The notes beneath the pieces were generated by a model. The model made no database searches and had not been told where the DNA came from. It worked only from the letters and a program-made list of their open reading frames with translations. Below are positions 9,413 to 18,211 of a DNA stretch of 64,000 nucleotides, in pieces. Numbering within the stretch: the first letter of the stretch is position 1; each line of letters begins with the position of its first letter. This DNA is from Rhizobium giardinii bv. giardinii H152 (GTDB lineage: Bacteria; Pseudomonadota; Alphaproteobacteria; Rhizobiales; Rhizobiaceae), in contig NZ_KB902580.1 of NCBI RefSeq assembly GCF_000379605.1, positions 124,188 through 188,187 on the forward strand. Direction: 5' to 3'. The position numbers were made by a program, and so were the translations under genes.

Positions 9413-10555
9413 ATGGCCGGCATAGAACTTCGCAATATTAACAAGGTCTACGGAAACAGCTTTCACGCTCTGCACGATCTGAGCTTCGACATCAGGGATG
9501 GCGAGTTCATGGTTTTCGTCGGTCCGTCAGGATGTGGAAAGTCGACGGCGCTCAGGATGATCGCTGGCCTGGAGAGCATTACTAGCGGTGAACTCACGAT
9601 CGGCGACAGGTTAGTCAACGATGTCGATCCCAAGGATCGCGACATCGCCATGGTGTTCCAGTCTTATGCGCTCTACCCGCACAAGACAGTGCGGGAGAAC
9701 ATTGCCTTTCCCTTGCTGATGGCAGGTCTGCCGAAGACAGAGATCGCCAGCCGCGTAGACGAAGCCGCACGCATCCTCGAACTGACGACTTTGCTCGACC
9801 GCAGGCCGGCACTCCTTTCAGGAGGCCAGCGTCAGCGTGTCGCCATGGGACGAGCGATCGTCCGCAAACCAGCGGCCTTCCTAATGGATGAACCGTTGTC
9901 GAACCTCGATGCCAAGCTGCGCGTGCAGATGCGTGCCGAGATCGCCAGCCTCCAAAGAAAACTGAATGTCACTACGATTTACGTTACCCACGACCAGGTC
10001 GAGGCGATGACGATGGGTGACCGTGTAGCTGTCATGAAAGGCGGCGTGCTTCAACAAGTCGACACACCGCAAAACCTGTACAATCGCCCTGACAATATCT
10101 TTGTCGCCGCCTTTATCGGATCGCCCTCGATGAACTTGTACGAGGCAGTTCTGAATGGAAGGACGCTGACTTTGGGCAGCAACCTTTTCGAAATCCCTGA
10201 CCGGGTTTTCGAATGCCGCCCCTTGCTCAACGGTGTGTCTAACCGTCAGGTCATTGTCGGTATTCGGCCCGAGCACATGAACGACGCCGCAATACGGCCT
10301 TCTTCGGCCGAGATCTCGGCCCCGGTCACTCTTGTTGAGGCGCTAGGTTCTGAATCTATGGTGCATCTGAATATCGACGCACCCAGGGTGAATGCTGGCG
10401 ACCCGGATGCCGTCGCCGACATCAGCGACGAAAAAGCTGCTGTAGCCCGTTTTTCTCCGAAGAGCACAGTACGCACGGGTGACATCGCGCGCATCGCTGT
10501 CGATGCCGAAGAACTTCACTTCTTTGAACCGGACACCCGTACGAGCATCTGGTGA
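9413..10555 (+). CDS. Sugar ABC transporter ATP-binding protein (MalK/UgpC type)
   Basis: A 380-aa cytoplasmic ATPase. Walker A GPSGCGKST is near residue 38, the signature LSGGQRQR near residue 135, Walker B runs into DEPLSNLDAKLR, and the H-loop is [13 protein letters not shown]-terminal OB-fold (TOBE/MOI) domain with GIRPEH follows from about residue 240. Such ATPases often serve several sugar importers, but this one sits in the operon with its own permeases. A strong hairpin begins six bases after its stop. Confidence 0.93.
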   Translation: MAGIELRNINKVYGNSFHALHDLSFDIRDGEFMVFVGPSGCGKSTALRMIAGLESITSGELTIGDRLVNDVDPKDRDIAMVFQSYALYPHKTVRENIAFPLLMAGLPKTEIASRVDEAARILELTTLLDRRPALLSGGQRQRVAMGRAIVRKPAAFLMDEPLSNLDAKLRVQMRAEIASLQRKLNVTTIYVTHDQVEAMTMGDRVAVMKGGVLQQVDTPQNLYNRPDNIFVAAFIGSPSMNLYEAVLNGRTLTLGSNLFEIPDRVFECRPLLNGVSNRQVIVGIRPEHMNDAAIRPSSAEISAPVTLVEALGSESMVHLNIDAPRVNAGDPDAVADISDEKAAVARFSPKSTVRTGDIARIAVDAEELHFFEPDTRTSIW

Positions 10556-10560
10556 TGGCA

Positions 10561-10589
10561 GGGAAAAGAGCTGCTCGAGCTCATTTCCC
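10561..10589 (+). terminator. Intercistronic hairpin after the ATPase gene
   Basis: GGGAAAAGAGCT and AGCTCATTTCCC form a 12-pair stem with one mismatch around a five-base loop. There is no T-run after it. It may be a weak or attenuating terminator, or an mRNA-stabilising hairpin that separates transport genes from the hydrolase genes. Confidence 0.5.
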
Positions 10590-10631
10590 CAGACGGCTTG
10601 CCAGCACATAAGCCAATCAAAAACATCAGTC

Positions 10632-10649
10632 TACTCTCGCTGTAGAGTA
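10632..10649. promoter_or_regulatory. Inverted repeat upstream of the GH91 gene
   Basis: TACTCT, a six-base spacer and AGAGTA form a perfect short inverted repeat 26 bases before the GH91 start. It could be a protein-binding site for a second, internal promoter. It does not resemble the operators at 6237-6296, so it would be read by a different factor if it is functional. Confidence 0.3.
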
Positions 10650-10674
10650 AGATATGTCCTCGGAGAGATTAACA

Positions 10675-12030
10675 ATGGTTAATGAGAACTGTTACGACGT
10701 AACAAAGTATTCCGTAGGGAACCCCTACGAGGATGTTGGAGCGGTCATCAATGGCATCATTACGGATATTAAAAGCAGGCAAGCAGTTTCCGATCTAAAT
10801 GATGGCGGAAAACCTGGAGCAGTTATTTATATACCGCCAGGCGATTATCGTCTTGCCACTCAGGTTGTCATAGACGTGAGCTATCTGAAAATTGTGGGCT
10901 CTGGACATGGTTTTACGTCTTCGAGCATCCGTTTCAATACACCCGCAAACGAGCTGGCACACTGGCGTGAAGTGTGGCCGGGCGGAAGTCGCATACTTGT
11001 GGACATTTCTCCAGAGGCCTTCGACGATGAGGCTGCCGGGGCGGCGTTCTATGTCAAGCGTTCGGGAAATCCTCGTCTAAGCTCTGTGGAGTTTGCTGAC
11101 TTTTGCATCGATGGCCTGCACTTCATTGACGATGGTTCTGGGCAAAATGATGCAGAAAATACATACAAGAATGGCAAAACAGGTATCTATGTAGGCAGCG
11201 CCAATGACTCGTTCCGAATAACGGGGATGGGACTCATCTATCTGGAGCATGGAGTGACTGTTCATGATGCAGATGCGCTGGCGATAGATAACAATTTCAT
11301 TGCGGAGTGCGGCAACTGTATCGAATTGAAAGGTATGGGGCAGGCCTCAAGAATAGCAAATAATTTTGTCGGAGCCGGATATAAGGGACATTCCATTTAC
11401 GCTGAAAACTATGGGGGCATTCTCGTATCCTCAAACAACGTATTCCCTCGAGGATCCAGCAGTATCTATTTTTCCGGCGTGGTGCGTTCCTCGGTCACAG
11501 GAAATAGATTCCATTCCTTTTATCCAGGAATGTTGGTGTTTGCTGCTAATTGCTGCGAAAACCTGGTTTCTTCAAATCACTTTATGCGAGATAGCGAGCC
11601 ATGGGCGCCCATGCAAAAGTACGATAACGGCTTGGATGATCTGTTCGGACTCTTGCAAATTGATGGCAGCAACAATTCAGTAATTGCGAACCACATCTCG
11701 GAAAGCATAGATACTCAATATATTAAACCAAACGCCGTAAAGCCAGTGATAATTAATGTGGTTTCCGGTAGTGGAAACTACATAGCCAATAATCACATTG
11801 TCGCCACAACGGAAATAGCTCAAATCAATGATGCGCCAAACAGTGCCTGTTTTTCAACACAAGTAGGTGCATTGCTTTCAACTACCAATTTGAAGGCGCT
11901 CGATGTTACAACAGTACTTGTACAAAAGAGGTCTGTACGGAATATAGTTCTGGATTCAGGCAATGACGAACAAGTTGAGATGGACAAAACAATGAATGCG
12001 TTTAGGGGCACTCCAGTTCCTGGGCGTTAG
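10675..12030 (+). CDS. GH91 enzyme: inulin fructotransferase / difructose-anhydride hydrolase family
   Basis: A 451-aa right-handed beta-helix protein of glycoside hydrolase family 91. Recognisable blocks include GAVIYIPPGDYRLATQVVID, LKIVGSGHGF, GKTGIYVG.ANDSFRI, FYPGMLVF and CCENLVSSNHF. The catalytic pair described for family members (Asp and Glu 11 residues apart) is present as D200 in DADAL and E211 in IAECGN. No signal peptide is seen, so it should be cytoplasmic, unlike secreted inulin fructotransferases; this favours hydrolysis of imported difructose anhydride (DFA III or I) to inulobiose. ATG 10675 follows GGAGAG; ATG 10654 is an alternative start. The neighbouring importer and GH32 fit this role. 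The reaction direction is inference. Confidence 0.85.
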   Translation: MVNENCYDVTKYSVGNPYEDVGAVINGIITDIKSRQAVSDLNDGGKPGAVIYIPPGDYRLATQVVIDVSYLKIVGSGHGFTSSSIRFNTPANELAHWREVWPGGSRILVDISPEAFDDEAAGAAFYVKRSGNPRLSSVEFADFCIDGLHFIDDGSGQNDAENTYKNGKTGIYVGSANDSFRITGMGLIYLEHGVTVHDADALAIDNNFIAECGNCIELKGMGQASRIANNFVGAGYKGHSIYAENYGGILVSSNNVFPRGSSSIYFSGVVRSSVTGNRFHSFYPGMLVFAANCCENLVSSNHFMRDSEPWAPMQKYDNGLDDLFGLLQIDGSNNSVIANHISESIDTQYIKPNAVKPVIINVVSGSGNYIANNHIVATTEIAQINDAPNSACFSTQVGALLSTTNLKALDVTTVLVQKRSVRNIVLDSGNDEQVEMDKTMNAFRGTPVPGR

Positions 12031-12111
12031 TCGGCACGGTTTCAGTGTCGACCGAGCGTTAGCTAGACCGACCGTCTGTCGAACATTCAGCGAATATTCG
12101 GAGTTGTGTTC

Positions 12112-13824
12112 ATGACGAACCAAATGGAACGGGAAAATGGCCCGTGGATGAAGCAAAACCTCTTCCTCCCCTCGGGGTACTGCTTGGAATTTTGGGCCGC
12201 GGGCGACGGCTTTTTCCGTTTCAACATTGATGGGAAAACGGTTTGGGAGGCTCGGTCATTTCCCATCCATCCGGAGTTTTTCAAGTATCACCACAGGGAA
12301 GCTTGCGAGGTCACCATTGTCACCAATGCGCCGGACGCTGTTCTTTGGGCCTATGGGTATCAGCCCCAAACCGTGAACGAGACCGGTGTGACAGTGTTTG
12401 ATTTTTCGGAAAAAGGGATTCTTCAACGCACCGGTGCGGAAATTGAAGATTGGCTTCGGTCTGATCCGGATCGTCCTGTGCTTCATTTCTCGCCAATCCG
12501 GCATTGGATGAACGACCCCGTAGGTCTCTGCAAGATCGGCAAGCTATGGCACCTTTTTTTTCAATTCCATCCCAGCGGCTCTGAATGGGGACCGATGCAC
12601 TGGGGACATGCGACCAGCCACGATCTGGTTGATTGGCTTCACATGCCGGTATTTCTGCATCCAGAACAGAACCTGTGGCGCCTCGGCGCCACAGGAGGCG
12701 CATTCTCCGGCAACGCTTTTCGGGATCGAGATGGGAGCTTGATGTTCTTTTACACCGAGCGCCTTCCCGCCTATGACCTTTTCAAGGGTTACCGGGAAAT
12801 TCAAAAAATAGCGCGCCCAGATCGGCGAATGATCAAGGCGGAAGGCATTGTGACGGTGTTGGAGCAGCGCCCCGACGGGGTCGAGCACGACTTCCGCGAT
12901 CCAAAGGTTTGGTGGGACGACGCAGCCAACGGCTATCGCATGATACTCGGCGCATCGATCGAGGGCGATCCCGCGGTCTTGTTGTTCGGCTCCGGCGATT
13001 GCCTTGAATGGCAATATCTCGGGCCGCTCTACCGTGCGCCGGTTAACTTCCGCCAAGAAGGCGCACGTGCGGTCGAATGCCCGGATTTCTTCCAGCTAGA
13101 GGATAAGTGGGTTCTGGTGATGGGATTTGTTGGTCATGTCGAGCCACGAACCCGGCGGCACAATCTCCTCTATGCCCTCATTGGTGAGTTTATCGAGGAC
13201 TGCTTCGTGCCCGACACACCGGAACTGCAACTGCTGGATTTTGGAACCGACTACTACGCGATGCAGAGTTTCGATGCGGGAGGGCGCCAGATCGCGTTTG
13301 CCTGGCTCTTTAACTGGGAATACCGCAAGCCCGAGGGTTCATCCTATTCCGGGGAGATGTCCCTGCCGCGCGTCTTAAGCCTGAGCAAAGACAAGAATAA
13401 GCTGCTCATGCTGCCAGTGATCGAAGTCGACGAGCACTATGCCGCTGACCCGGTAATTGAGTCAGACCAAAGTGGCCAATACTCGCTGCCGAAAGCTCCC
13501 ATTGAAATCCGGCTTACCGGGCCGCTCGAAGGCAGCAAGCTTGTCGCGACTAAAGATGGCGAGCTTGCTTTCGAGGTGAGCGTCGCCGACGGAATCCTTT
13601 CGGTTCGCCTCGCCCAGGACGATGGCTCAATCCACTATGTGGCGGAGCTCGGCGAGGCGAAGGACCTTCGTCTGTTTCATGACTTCGGAATCGTCGAGGT
13701 TTTCGCCGACGGCGGAGCGGTTTGTGGAACGCGCCGCGGCTACGTGAATATCGACCCAGACCACCTGGAAATCTCAACCACTGCATCAACGCAGGTGCTT
13801 GAAAAACGTAGCCGGAAACATTGA
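12112..13824 (+). CDS. GH32 beta-fructosidase
   Basis: A 570-aa glycoside hydrolase family 32 protein. The three acidic motifs are present: nucleophile D135 in HWMNDPVG, stabiliser D263 in FRDPKV, and acid/base E322 in VECPDFF. The usual WMNDPNG has Val for Asn here. About 125 residues precede the catalytic domain, more than in a minimal invertase, and may form a beta-rich module; a C-terminal beta-sandwich follows. No signal peptide, so it is cytoplasmic. It would split inulobiose or short fructans to fructose. ATG 12112 follows CGGAG; a GTG two codons upstream is possible. An 81-base gap separates it from the GH91 gene. Confidence 0.92.
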   Translation: MTNQMERENGPWMKQNLFLPSGYCLEFWAAGDGFFRFNIDGKTVWEARSFPIHPEFFKYHHREACEVTIVTNAPDAVLWAYGYQPQTVNETGVTVFDFSEKGILQRTGAEIEDWLRSDPDRPVLHFSPIRHWMNDPVGLCKIGKLWHLFFQFHPSGSEWGPMHWGHATSHDLVDWLHMPVFLHPEQNLWRLGATGGAFSGNAFRDRDGSLMFFYTERLPAYDLFKGYREIQKIARPDRRMIKAEGIVTVLEQRPDGVEHDFRDPKVWWDDAANGYRMILGASIEGDPAVLLFGSGDCLEWQYLGPLYRAPVNFRQEGARAVECPDFFQLEDKWVLVMGFVGHVEPRTRRHNLLYALIGEFIEDCFVPDTPELQLLDFGTDYYAMQSFDAGGRQIAFAWLFNWEYRKPEGSSYSGEMSLPRVLSLSKDKNKLLMLPVIEVDEHYAADPVIESDQSGQYSLPKAPIEIRLTGPLEGSKLVATKDGELAFEVSVADGILSVRLAQDDGSIHYVAELGEAKDLRLFHDFGIVEVFADGGAVCGTRRGYVNIDPDHLEISTTASTQVLEKRSRKH

Positions 13825-13885
13825 TGCCGGTAGAGCAGACGCTCGAGTGCGCGCAGCCGACATCAACCACCAGTCTAGTCCTGCG

Positions 13886-14347
13886 CTAGTCGGTCTTTCC
13901 ATCTACATCCTCCGTCGGCTTAAGGTTGGTCATGACGCGAAGCGTCAGAAACGTCATGATCGACAGGACGACTGCGATGTCGTACGCGCCAAGGCCGACC
14001 GCCGTTCCGGTGGCTCCAGTCGCCCACAGGCTGGCTGCGGTGGCCGTTCCTCTCACAGCGTTCTTTACGACAAGGATCGCACCGCCGCCAATGAACCCCA
14101 TGCCGGTGATCAAACCTTCGACAATGCGGGCGGTGGCCTCCGGACTTCCAACGGTCAGGTTTTCCGTCGCCTGAATGAACCCGCAGCTTGCGATGGCCAC
14201 AAGCGGGAACGTCCGCAATCCCGCGCTACGCTCGCTCTTTTCACGGTCCCAACCGATCGGTAGTGCCAGCAGGTAGGCCGCTATGAGCGCGCCAAGATGG
14301 GGCACCAAGTCGAAGGAAACACCAATTGCAGCAAACTGATCGAGCAT
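13886..14347 (-). CDS. MgtC/SapB-family inner-membrane protein
   Basis: A 153-aa membrane protein with the MgtC N-terminal domain: LALPIGWDREKSERSAGLRTFPLV and GFIGGGAILV are the family's conserved blocks. The soluble C-terminal domain of classical MgtC is missing, so it is the short SapB-like form. ATG 14347 (MLDQFAAIGV) has AAGGA upstream; a longer frame to 14464 adds unconserved residues. Members are linked to acid or magnesium stress and to control of the ATP synthase. It faces the GH32 gene and is a separate unit. Confidence 0.85.
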   Translation of the reverse strand: MLDQFAAIGVSFDLVPHLGALIAAYLLALPIGWDREKSERSAGLRTFPLVAIASCGFIQATENLTVGSPEATARIVEGLITGMGFIGGGAILVVKNAVRGTATAASLWATGATGTAVGLGAYDIAVVLSIMTFLTLRVMTNLKPTEDVDGKTD

Positions 14348-15112
14348 GACGTTTCCTTCTGTATTGCCAATCGATGTCGGAGCGGCGTTCGTTGGATATA
14401 TACCGCCTGTTGTCTTTTGCGAGACGGCAGGTGAAAGCGTTTGCATTACCTTGCTGCACTGCACATATAGAGGATGATACGCACCGCATACGTTTCAGAC
14501 CGCATCTCGCGACGTTCTGCCAACGAAACACGCAGTGCGTCGCGGGAGCGATCAAATGACCGGCAAAAAGGCTTTGCTCCTGGTGAATCGTTGCCATTCA
14601 AACGGGTCGGTCTTGGGAGGCCAGCGCGTGTAAGCGGCACGCACGCAGAATTTGCGTACTCTTCGTGAAAATGACGCTCATCGGCCAAGGCACTCGAGCG
14701 CCACTGATCGTGTTGACCCCCAAGGGGATCTCGTTCTTCCGAAATATTGATGTGGTGAGCAGTATCGAAACGGCGGCTGACGGTGAAACTCTGCATTGCA
14801 GCGGCGAAACTAGTCAGGGTAAACCCGTGCACGATCTGGAACCCCATTCGGTTCCCACAGGAGGTATTATCTGATCCTGCGAGCACAGATCGGGAACGAA
14901 TGTCGTTTGTCTTCCGCTTTACGCGCAAGGAGCGGACAATCTCCGCGGGGGGCAAGTTCTCCCCCCAACCAATTACCGTTCTCTCTCGCAGCTCGGTCCT
15001 AAAAACACAATCGAACGCTGTGGAGGATTAAATGGAAAAGAAGTTGGGGGGTGGGGTATCCTCGCCCTTTCGAGCACATGTAGACATGGATCGCCATGGG
15101 ATAGGCATCCGA
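14348..15112. other. Intergenic stretch, 765 bases, no supported gene
   Basis: Open frames here have no recognisable family or convincing start. The only structure seen is the 49-base repeat at 14850-14898. The first part may hold the promoter of the MgtC-like gene. Confidence 0.5.
14850..14898. repeat. Dispersed palindromic repeat, copy 1
   Basis: This 49-mer begins GGTTCCC and ends CGGGAACG, with internal AGGA and TCCT that can also pair. It is nearly identical to 45601-45648 (four or five differences, including one indel). The bases after it (GAATGTCGTTTGTCTTCC) match another partial copy near 47041. It looks like a small rhizobial intergenic mosaic element. Confidence 0.7.
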
Positions 15113-15991
15113 TCAGGTCTCCCGCCACGTCAAGAGCCATTGATTGAACCGGTCGGCCATGCGATTGGGCATGGGTCCAGAAATCTCATACGCACCGACA
15201 ATCGGGTTGATATGCGGGCAAAGCACGATGAGTTGCCCTTCCCTCAACTCCCGCTCGATCAGGGACGGGCTGGCCTGGCCTATCCCGAGGCCGGTCAAGC
15301 ATGCATCGATCGATGCCTCATCCGTGTCGAAAGTGATACTGCCGCCATTCGGCCGGAATGCGATATCTGCAGCATTGCACCAGCGCCGCCATGACCATGC
15401 GTCCGCGGTATCAAGTAGGACAGGCAGATCAAGCAGCGCCTCGGGGTTTATCGATGCGACAGCCCGGCCGAGCAGGAGCGGCGAGCAGACGGCAACCGTT
15501 CTGTCGAGGAGAAAGGCAGAGGGAAACCGCGCTTCATCGGAGCCTCGGCTGTAGGTAATCGTAATATCGGGAACGTCGCTGGCACCGAGGGCAAGTGATT
15601 GGATGTTGAGGTCGACGTTCCGGTTCTCCGTCAGATAAGAGCCAAGCCTCGGAATAAGCCATCGCCGGGCAATGGTGATCGGAGCCTGTACCATCATGCG
15701 CACGCGATCCGGCAGGAGTGCGCGAGTGCCATTGTCGATGGTGGCGAGAGCTGCATTGACATGGGTAAGATACTGCCGGCCCGCATCGGTGAGCAATATT
15801 GCGTTGTGCCTGCGATGGAAGAGCTGGATGCCAAGAGCGTTCTCAAGCGATTTGATCTGCCGGCTGATCGCTCCCGGTGTGAGGTGCAATTCCCGCGCGG
15901 TGAGTGTCAGGCTACCCGTGCGCGCCGCGATCGAGAACGCGGGTAGCGTAGCCAACGGAGGCAGTTTGGGATCGGATTGAGAATTCCTCAT
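15113..15991 (-). CDS. LysR-family transcriptional regulator (GcvA-like)
   Basis: A 292-aa LysR regulator with an N-terminal winged helix (LTLTARELHLTPGAISRQIKS, residues about 28-48) and a C-terminal effector domain. The opening PLATLPAFSIAARTGSLTLTA and the HLTPGAISRQIK helix are typical of the GcvA subgroup. ATG 15991 is used; the frame continues to a TTG at 16018. It is divergent from the siderophore importer, so it may regulate it, but LysR control of such importers is not the norm and this is only positional inference. Confidence 0.9.
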   Translation of the reverse strand: MRNSQSDPKLPPLATLPAFSIAARTGSLTLTARELHLTPGAISRQIKSLENALGIQLFHRRHNAILLTDAGRQYLTHVNAALATIDNGTRALLPDRVRMMVQAPITIARRWLIPRLGSYLTENRNVDLNIQSLALGASDVPDITITYSRGSDEARFPSAFLLDRTVAVCSPLLLGRAVASINPEALLDLPVLLDTADAWSWRRWCNAADIAFRPNGGSITFDTDEASIDACLTGLGIGQASPSLIERELREGQLIVLCPHINPIVGAYEISGPMPNRMADRFNQWLLTWRET

Positions 15992-16206
15992 GCCGGCGTG
16001 AGAATCTTTCGCTTGCAATTAACTTGACTGTATCTATCCACAATTTACCGAACTGACAAGAATGATCCGGGAAGTCTCAGATTGATGAACGAAATCCGAA
16101 ACTCGTCCGGCTGTGCCGCGCCAAGGCGCAGCATGCATTTCTTGCAACGGCATGTGCCGCGAGCGCGGCGTCACTGTCCTTGCTGATCAAATATAGGGAG
16201 AGAACC

Positions 16207-17190
16207 ATGTCTTTTGATTTTGCGCTGTCGAGCCGGCGCATCGTGCTGTCAGGACTGCTTGCAGCCTGCACCACGCTTGTCACCGTTCCGGCACTCGCCG
16301 TTGATGCCACGGTTAAGGTGACCGACGACCGCGGCGTCGAAGTTCAGGTTCCGGCGCAGCCGAAGCGAATCGCCTCGATCTCGTACTTTGGTGACGATGT
16401 CGCGCTTGCGCTCGGTATCAAACCGGTAGCCAGCACCTACATGGTCGATGGCCGCCCGCCCGAGTTTCTGCTCGGTCTCACCAAGGACATGGTACAGATC
16501 GGCCAGCGCGCCAAGCCGAACCTTGAACTGCTCTCGGAAGCTAAGCCGGACCTGATTGTCGCGATCCGCCGCTATACCGTCGGCAACGCGCCGCAGCTTG
16601 AGAAGATCGCGTCTTACGTCGCCTGGAACATGGAACTGCTCGAGGGCAGCGACAAGGAAATCGAGGCCCTGTCGAAGATTCTTGGCAAGCCCGAGCGCGG
16701 TATCGAATTGAACAAGGAATTCCGTGCGCATCTGGCAGAGATCGCCGCCAAGGCTCCGAAGGACGTGCACCCCCGCTATGCGATCATGTGGGGCGGCGAA
16801 GTGCCGTTCGCATTCCATGACGAAAACACCTCCGCGTCCATCGTCAATGCCATCGGCGGTAAGAATATCGCAGGCGCCATGACGCCGGGCGGCGAGTTCG
16901 GCATCGATCTCAGCCTGGAAACGATGCTCGAAAGGGACCCGGAAGTCCTGTTCATCTATGATTACGGTCCCGATCGCCCGCACGAGAACAACCCGATCTG
17001 GAGCCAGCTCACCGCGGTCAAGAACAACAGGGTCTTCTATGTCGGCGACCAGTGGGTCGAGACCAACGGTCCGATCGCCCGCGAAATCATGTTGCGCGAA
17101 GCCGCTCACTACCTCTATCCCGATGTTTTCCCGAAAGTGGACGTCCGGGCCGAAGCCGCGAAGCTCATTCCGGCCGAGGTCCTGAACTGA
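16207..17190 (+). CDS. Iron-siderophore-type ABC transporter substrate-binding protein
   Basis: A 327-aa periplasmic binding protein of the FhuD/FecB/BtuF class (type III fold). The leader has a twin-arginine-like SSRRIVLSG followed by a hydrophobic run and a cut site near PALAVDA, so export by Tat is possible. The mature part has the usual VTDDRGVEVQVPAQPKRIA opening and a PEVLFIYDYG block. ATG 16207 has GGGAGAG upstream. It is followed by two FecCD permeases and an ATPase. The ligand, a ferric siderophore, haem or cobamide, cannot be told; there is no outer-membrane receptor gene here. Confidence 0.9.
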   Translation: MSFDFALSSRRIVLSGLLAACTTLVTVPALAVDATVKVTDDRGVEVQVPAQPKRIASISYFGDDVALALGIKPVASTYMVDGRPPEFLLGLTKDMVQIGQRAKPNLELLSEAKPDLIVAIRRYTVGNAPQLEKIASYVAWNMELLEGSDKEIEALSKILGKPERGIELNKEFRAHLAEIAAKAPKDVHPRYAIMWGGEVPFAFHDENTSASIVNAIGGKNIAGAMTPGGEFGIDLSLETMLERDPEVLFIYDYGPDRPHENNPIWSQLTAVKNNRVFYVGDQWVETNGPIAREIMLREAAHYLYPDVFPKVDVRAEAAKLIPAEVLN

Positions 17191-17206
17191 CAAGTAGATC
17201 GCGACG

Positions 17207-18211
17207 ATGGACGCCCGGAAATCCTCGATAGCAGTCGGCCTCATCGTCGTCGCGACAGTCTTGATCATCGTCGCCGGGCTCTTGCCCGGCGCGAAAATGC
17301 TCTCGATAGAGGCCGTCCTCCGGGTTCTCGCTGCCCCTGACGGTAAGATCGAGTCGATCCTGGTCTGGACGCTCCGGCTGCCAAGGAGTCTGGCTGCCGC
17401 AACCGCTGGAGCGGGTCTTGCAGTCTCGGGCTATATCCTCCAATCGCTGACGCGGAACCCACTCGCTGATCCCGGCATCACAGGCGTTACCGCTGGGGCG
17501 GTCGCACCTATCGTCACCTGCTTCGTTTTCTTTCCGTCGGTTTCCGGACACCTCTACCCATTTGTTGGGCTGGCTGGGGGGCTTGCCGCAGCAACGGTGA
17601 CCTTCTGGGTCGCACGCGGCGGCACTGGCCATCCGCTGCATCTGGCGCTCGGGGGTGTAAGCGTCTCGCTCTTCTTGGGGGCGATCACGATCTACGTTCT
17701 GCTGTTTGCCGGGCCGCAATCCACGGCGCTGTTGTTCTGGCTGGTGGGCGGATTTTCAGGTCGGTCGTGGGCCAATCTGCTCCAGATGTTACCCTGGGTA
17801 TTGTCGGGTGTGCTGGGAGCTTTGGTCCTTTATCGCGTGATTGCGATGTTTTCCCTCGACGACCGGTCCGCCGCCGGCATGGGAGTCCAGCTGGGATTTT
17901 GGAAACCTGTTCTGCTCGTCCTTGGCATCTGCCCGGTTGCCGGGGTCGCTCCGATCGCAGGACCGGTCGCCTTTGTCGGATTGGCCGCGCCACATATTGC
18001 CCGTCTTCTGCGACCACGCGGCACCGGCTGGGAAATCGCACTGGCTGCGGCCATAGGATCGCTGATCGTAACGACAGCGGACTTGATCGCCCGTACGATC
18101 GCCATTCCCAAGGAGCTTCCGGTCGGTATCATCACCGCACTTCTCGGTGGACCCATCTTCGTTTACCTCATCCAGCGCGGCAGGCTGGATTTCAGGAGCG
18201 AGGCTCCATGA
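17207..18211 (+). CDS. FecCD-family ABC permease (first)
   Basis: A 334-aa inner-membrane permease of a siderophore-type importer. Family blocks LRLPRSLAAATAGAGLAVSG, LTRNPLADPGITGVT and FVGLAAPHIARLLRP are present. It begins 16 bases after the binding-protein stop and overlaps the next permease by four bases (ATGA). It makes the channel with the second permease. Confidence 0.92.
   Translation: MDARKSSIAVGLIVVATVLIIVAGLLPGAKMLSIEAVLRVLAAPDGKIESILVWTLRLPRSLAAATAGAGLAVSGYILQSLTRNPLADPGITGVTAGAVAPIVTCFVFFPSVSGHLYPFVGLAGGLAAATVTFWVARGGTGHPLHLALGGVSVSLFLGAITIYVLLFAGPQSTALLFWLVGGFSGRSWANLLQMLPWVLSGVLGALVLYRVIAMFSLDDRSAAGMGVQLGFWKPVLLVLGICPVAGVAPIAGPVAFVGLAAPHIARLLRPRGTGWEIALAAAIGSLIVTTADLIARTIAIPKELPVGIITALLGGPIFVYLIQRGRLDFRSEAP

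Noticed and set aside
14446..14955. A 169-aa minus-strand frame between the MgtC-like gene and LysR
   Set aside because: Composition is irregular, no family recognised, and it crosses the dispersed repeat.
17767..18207. N-terminal extension of the second FecCD permease
   Set aside because: It overlaps the first permease in another frame; ATG 18208 with ATGA overlap gives the normal start.
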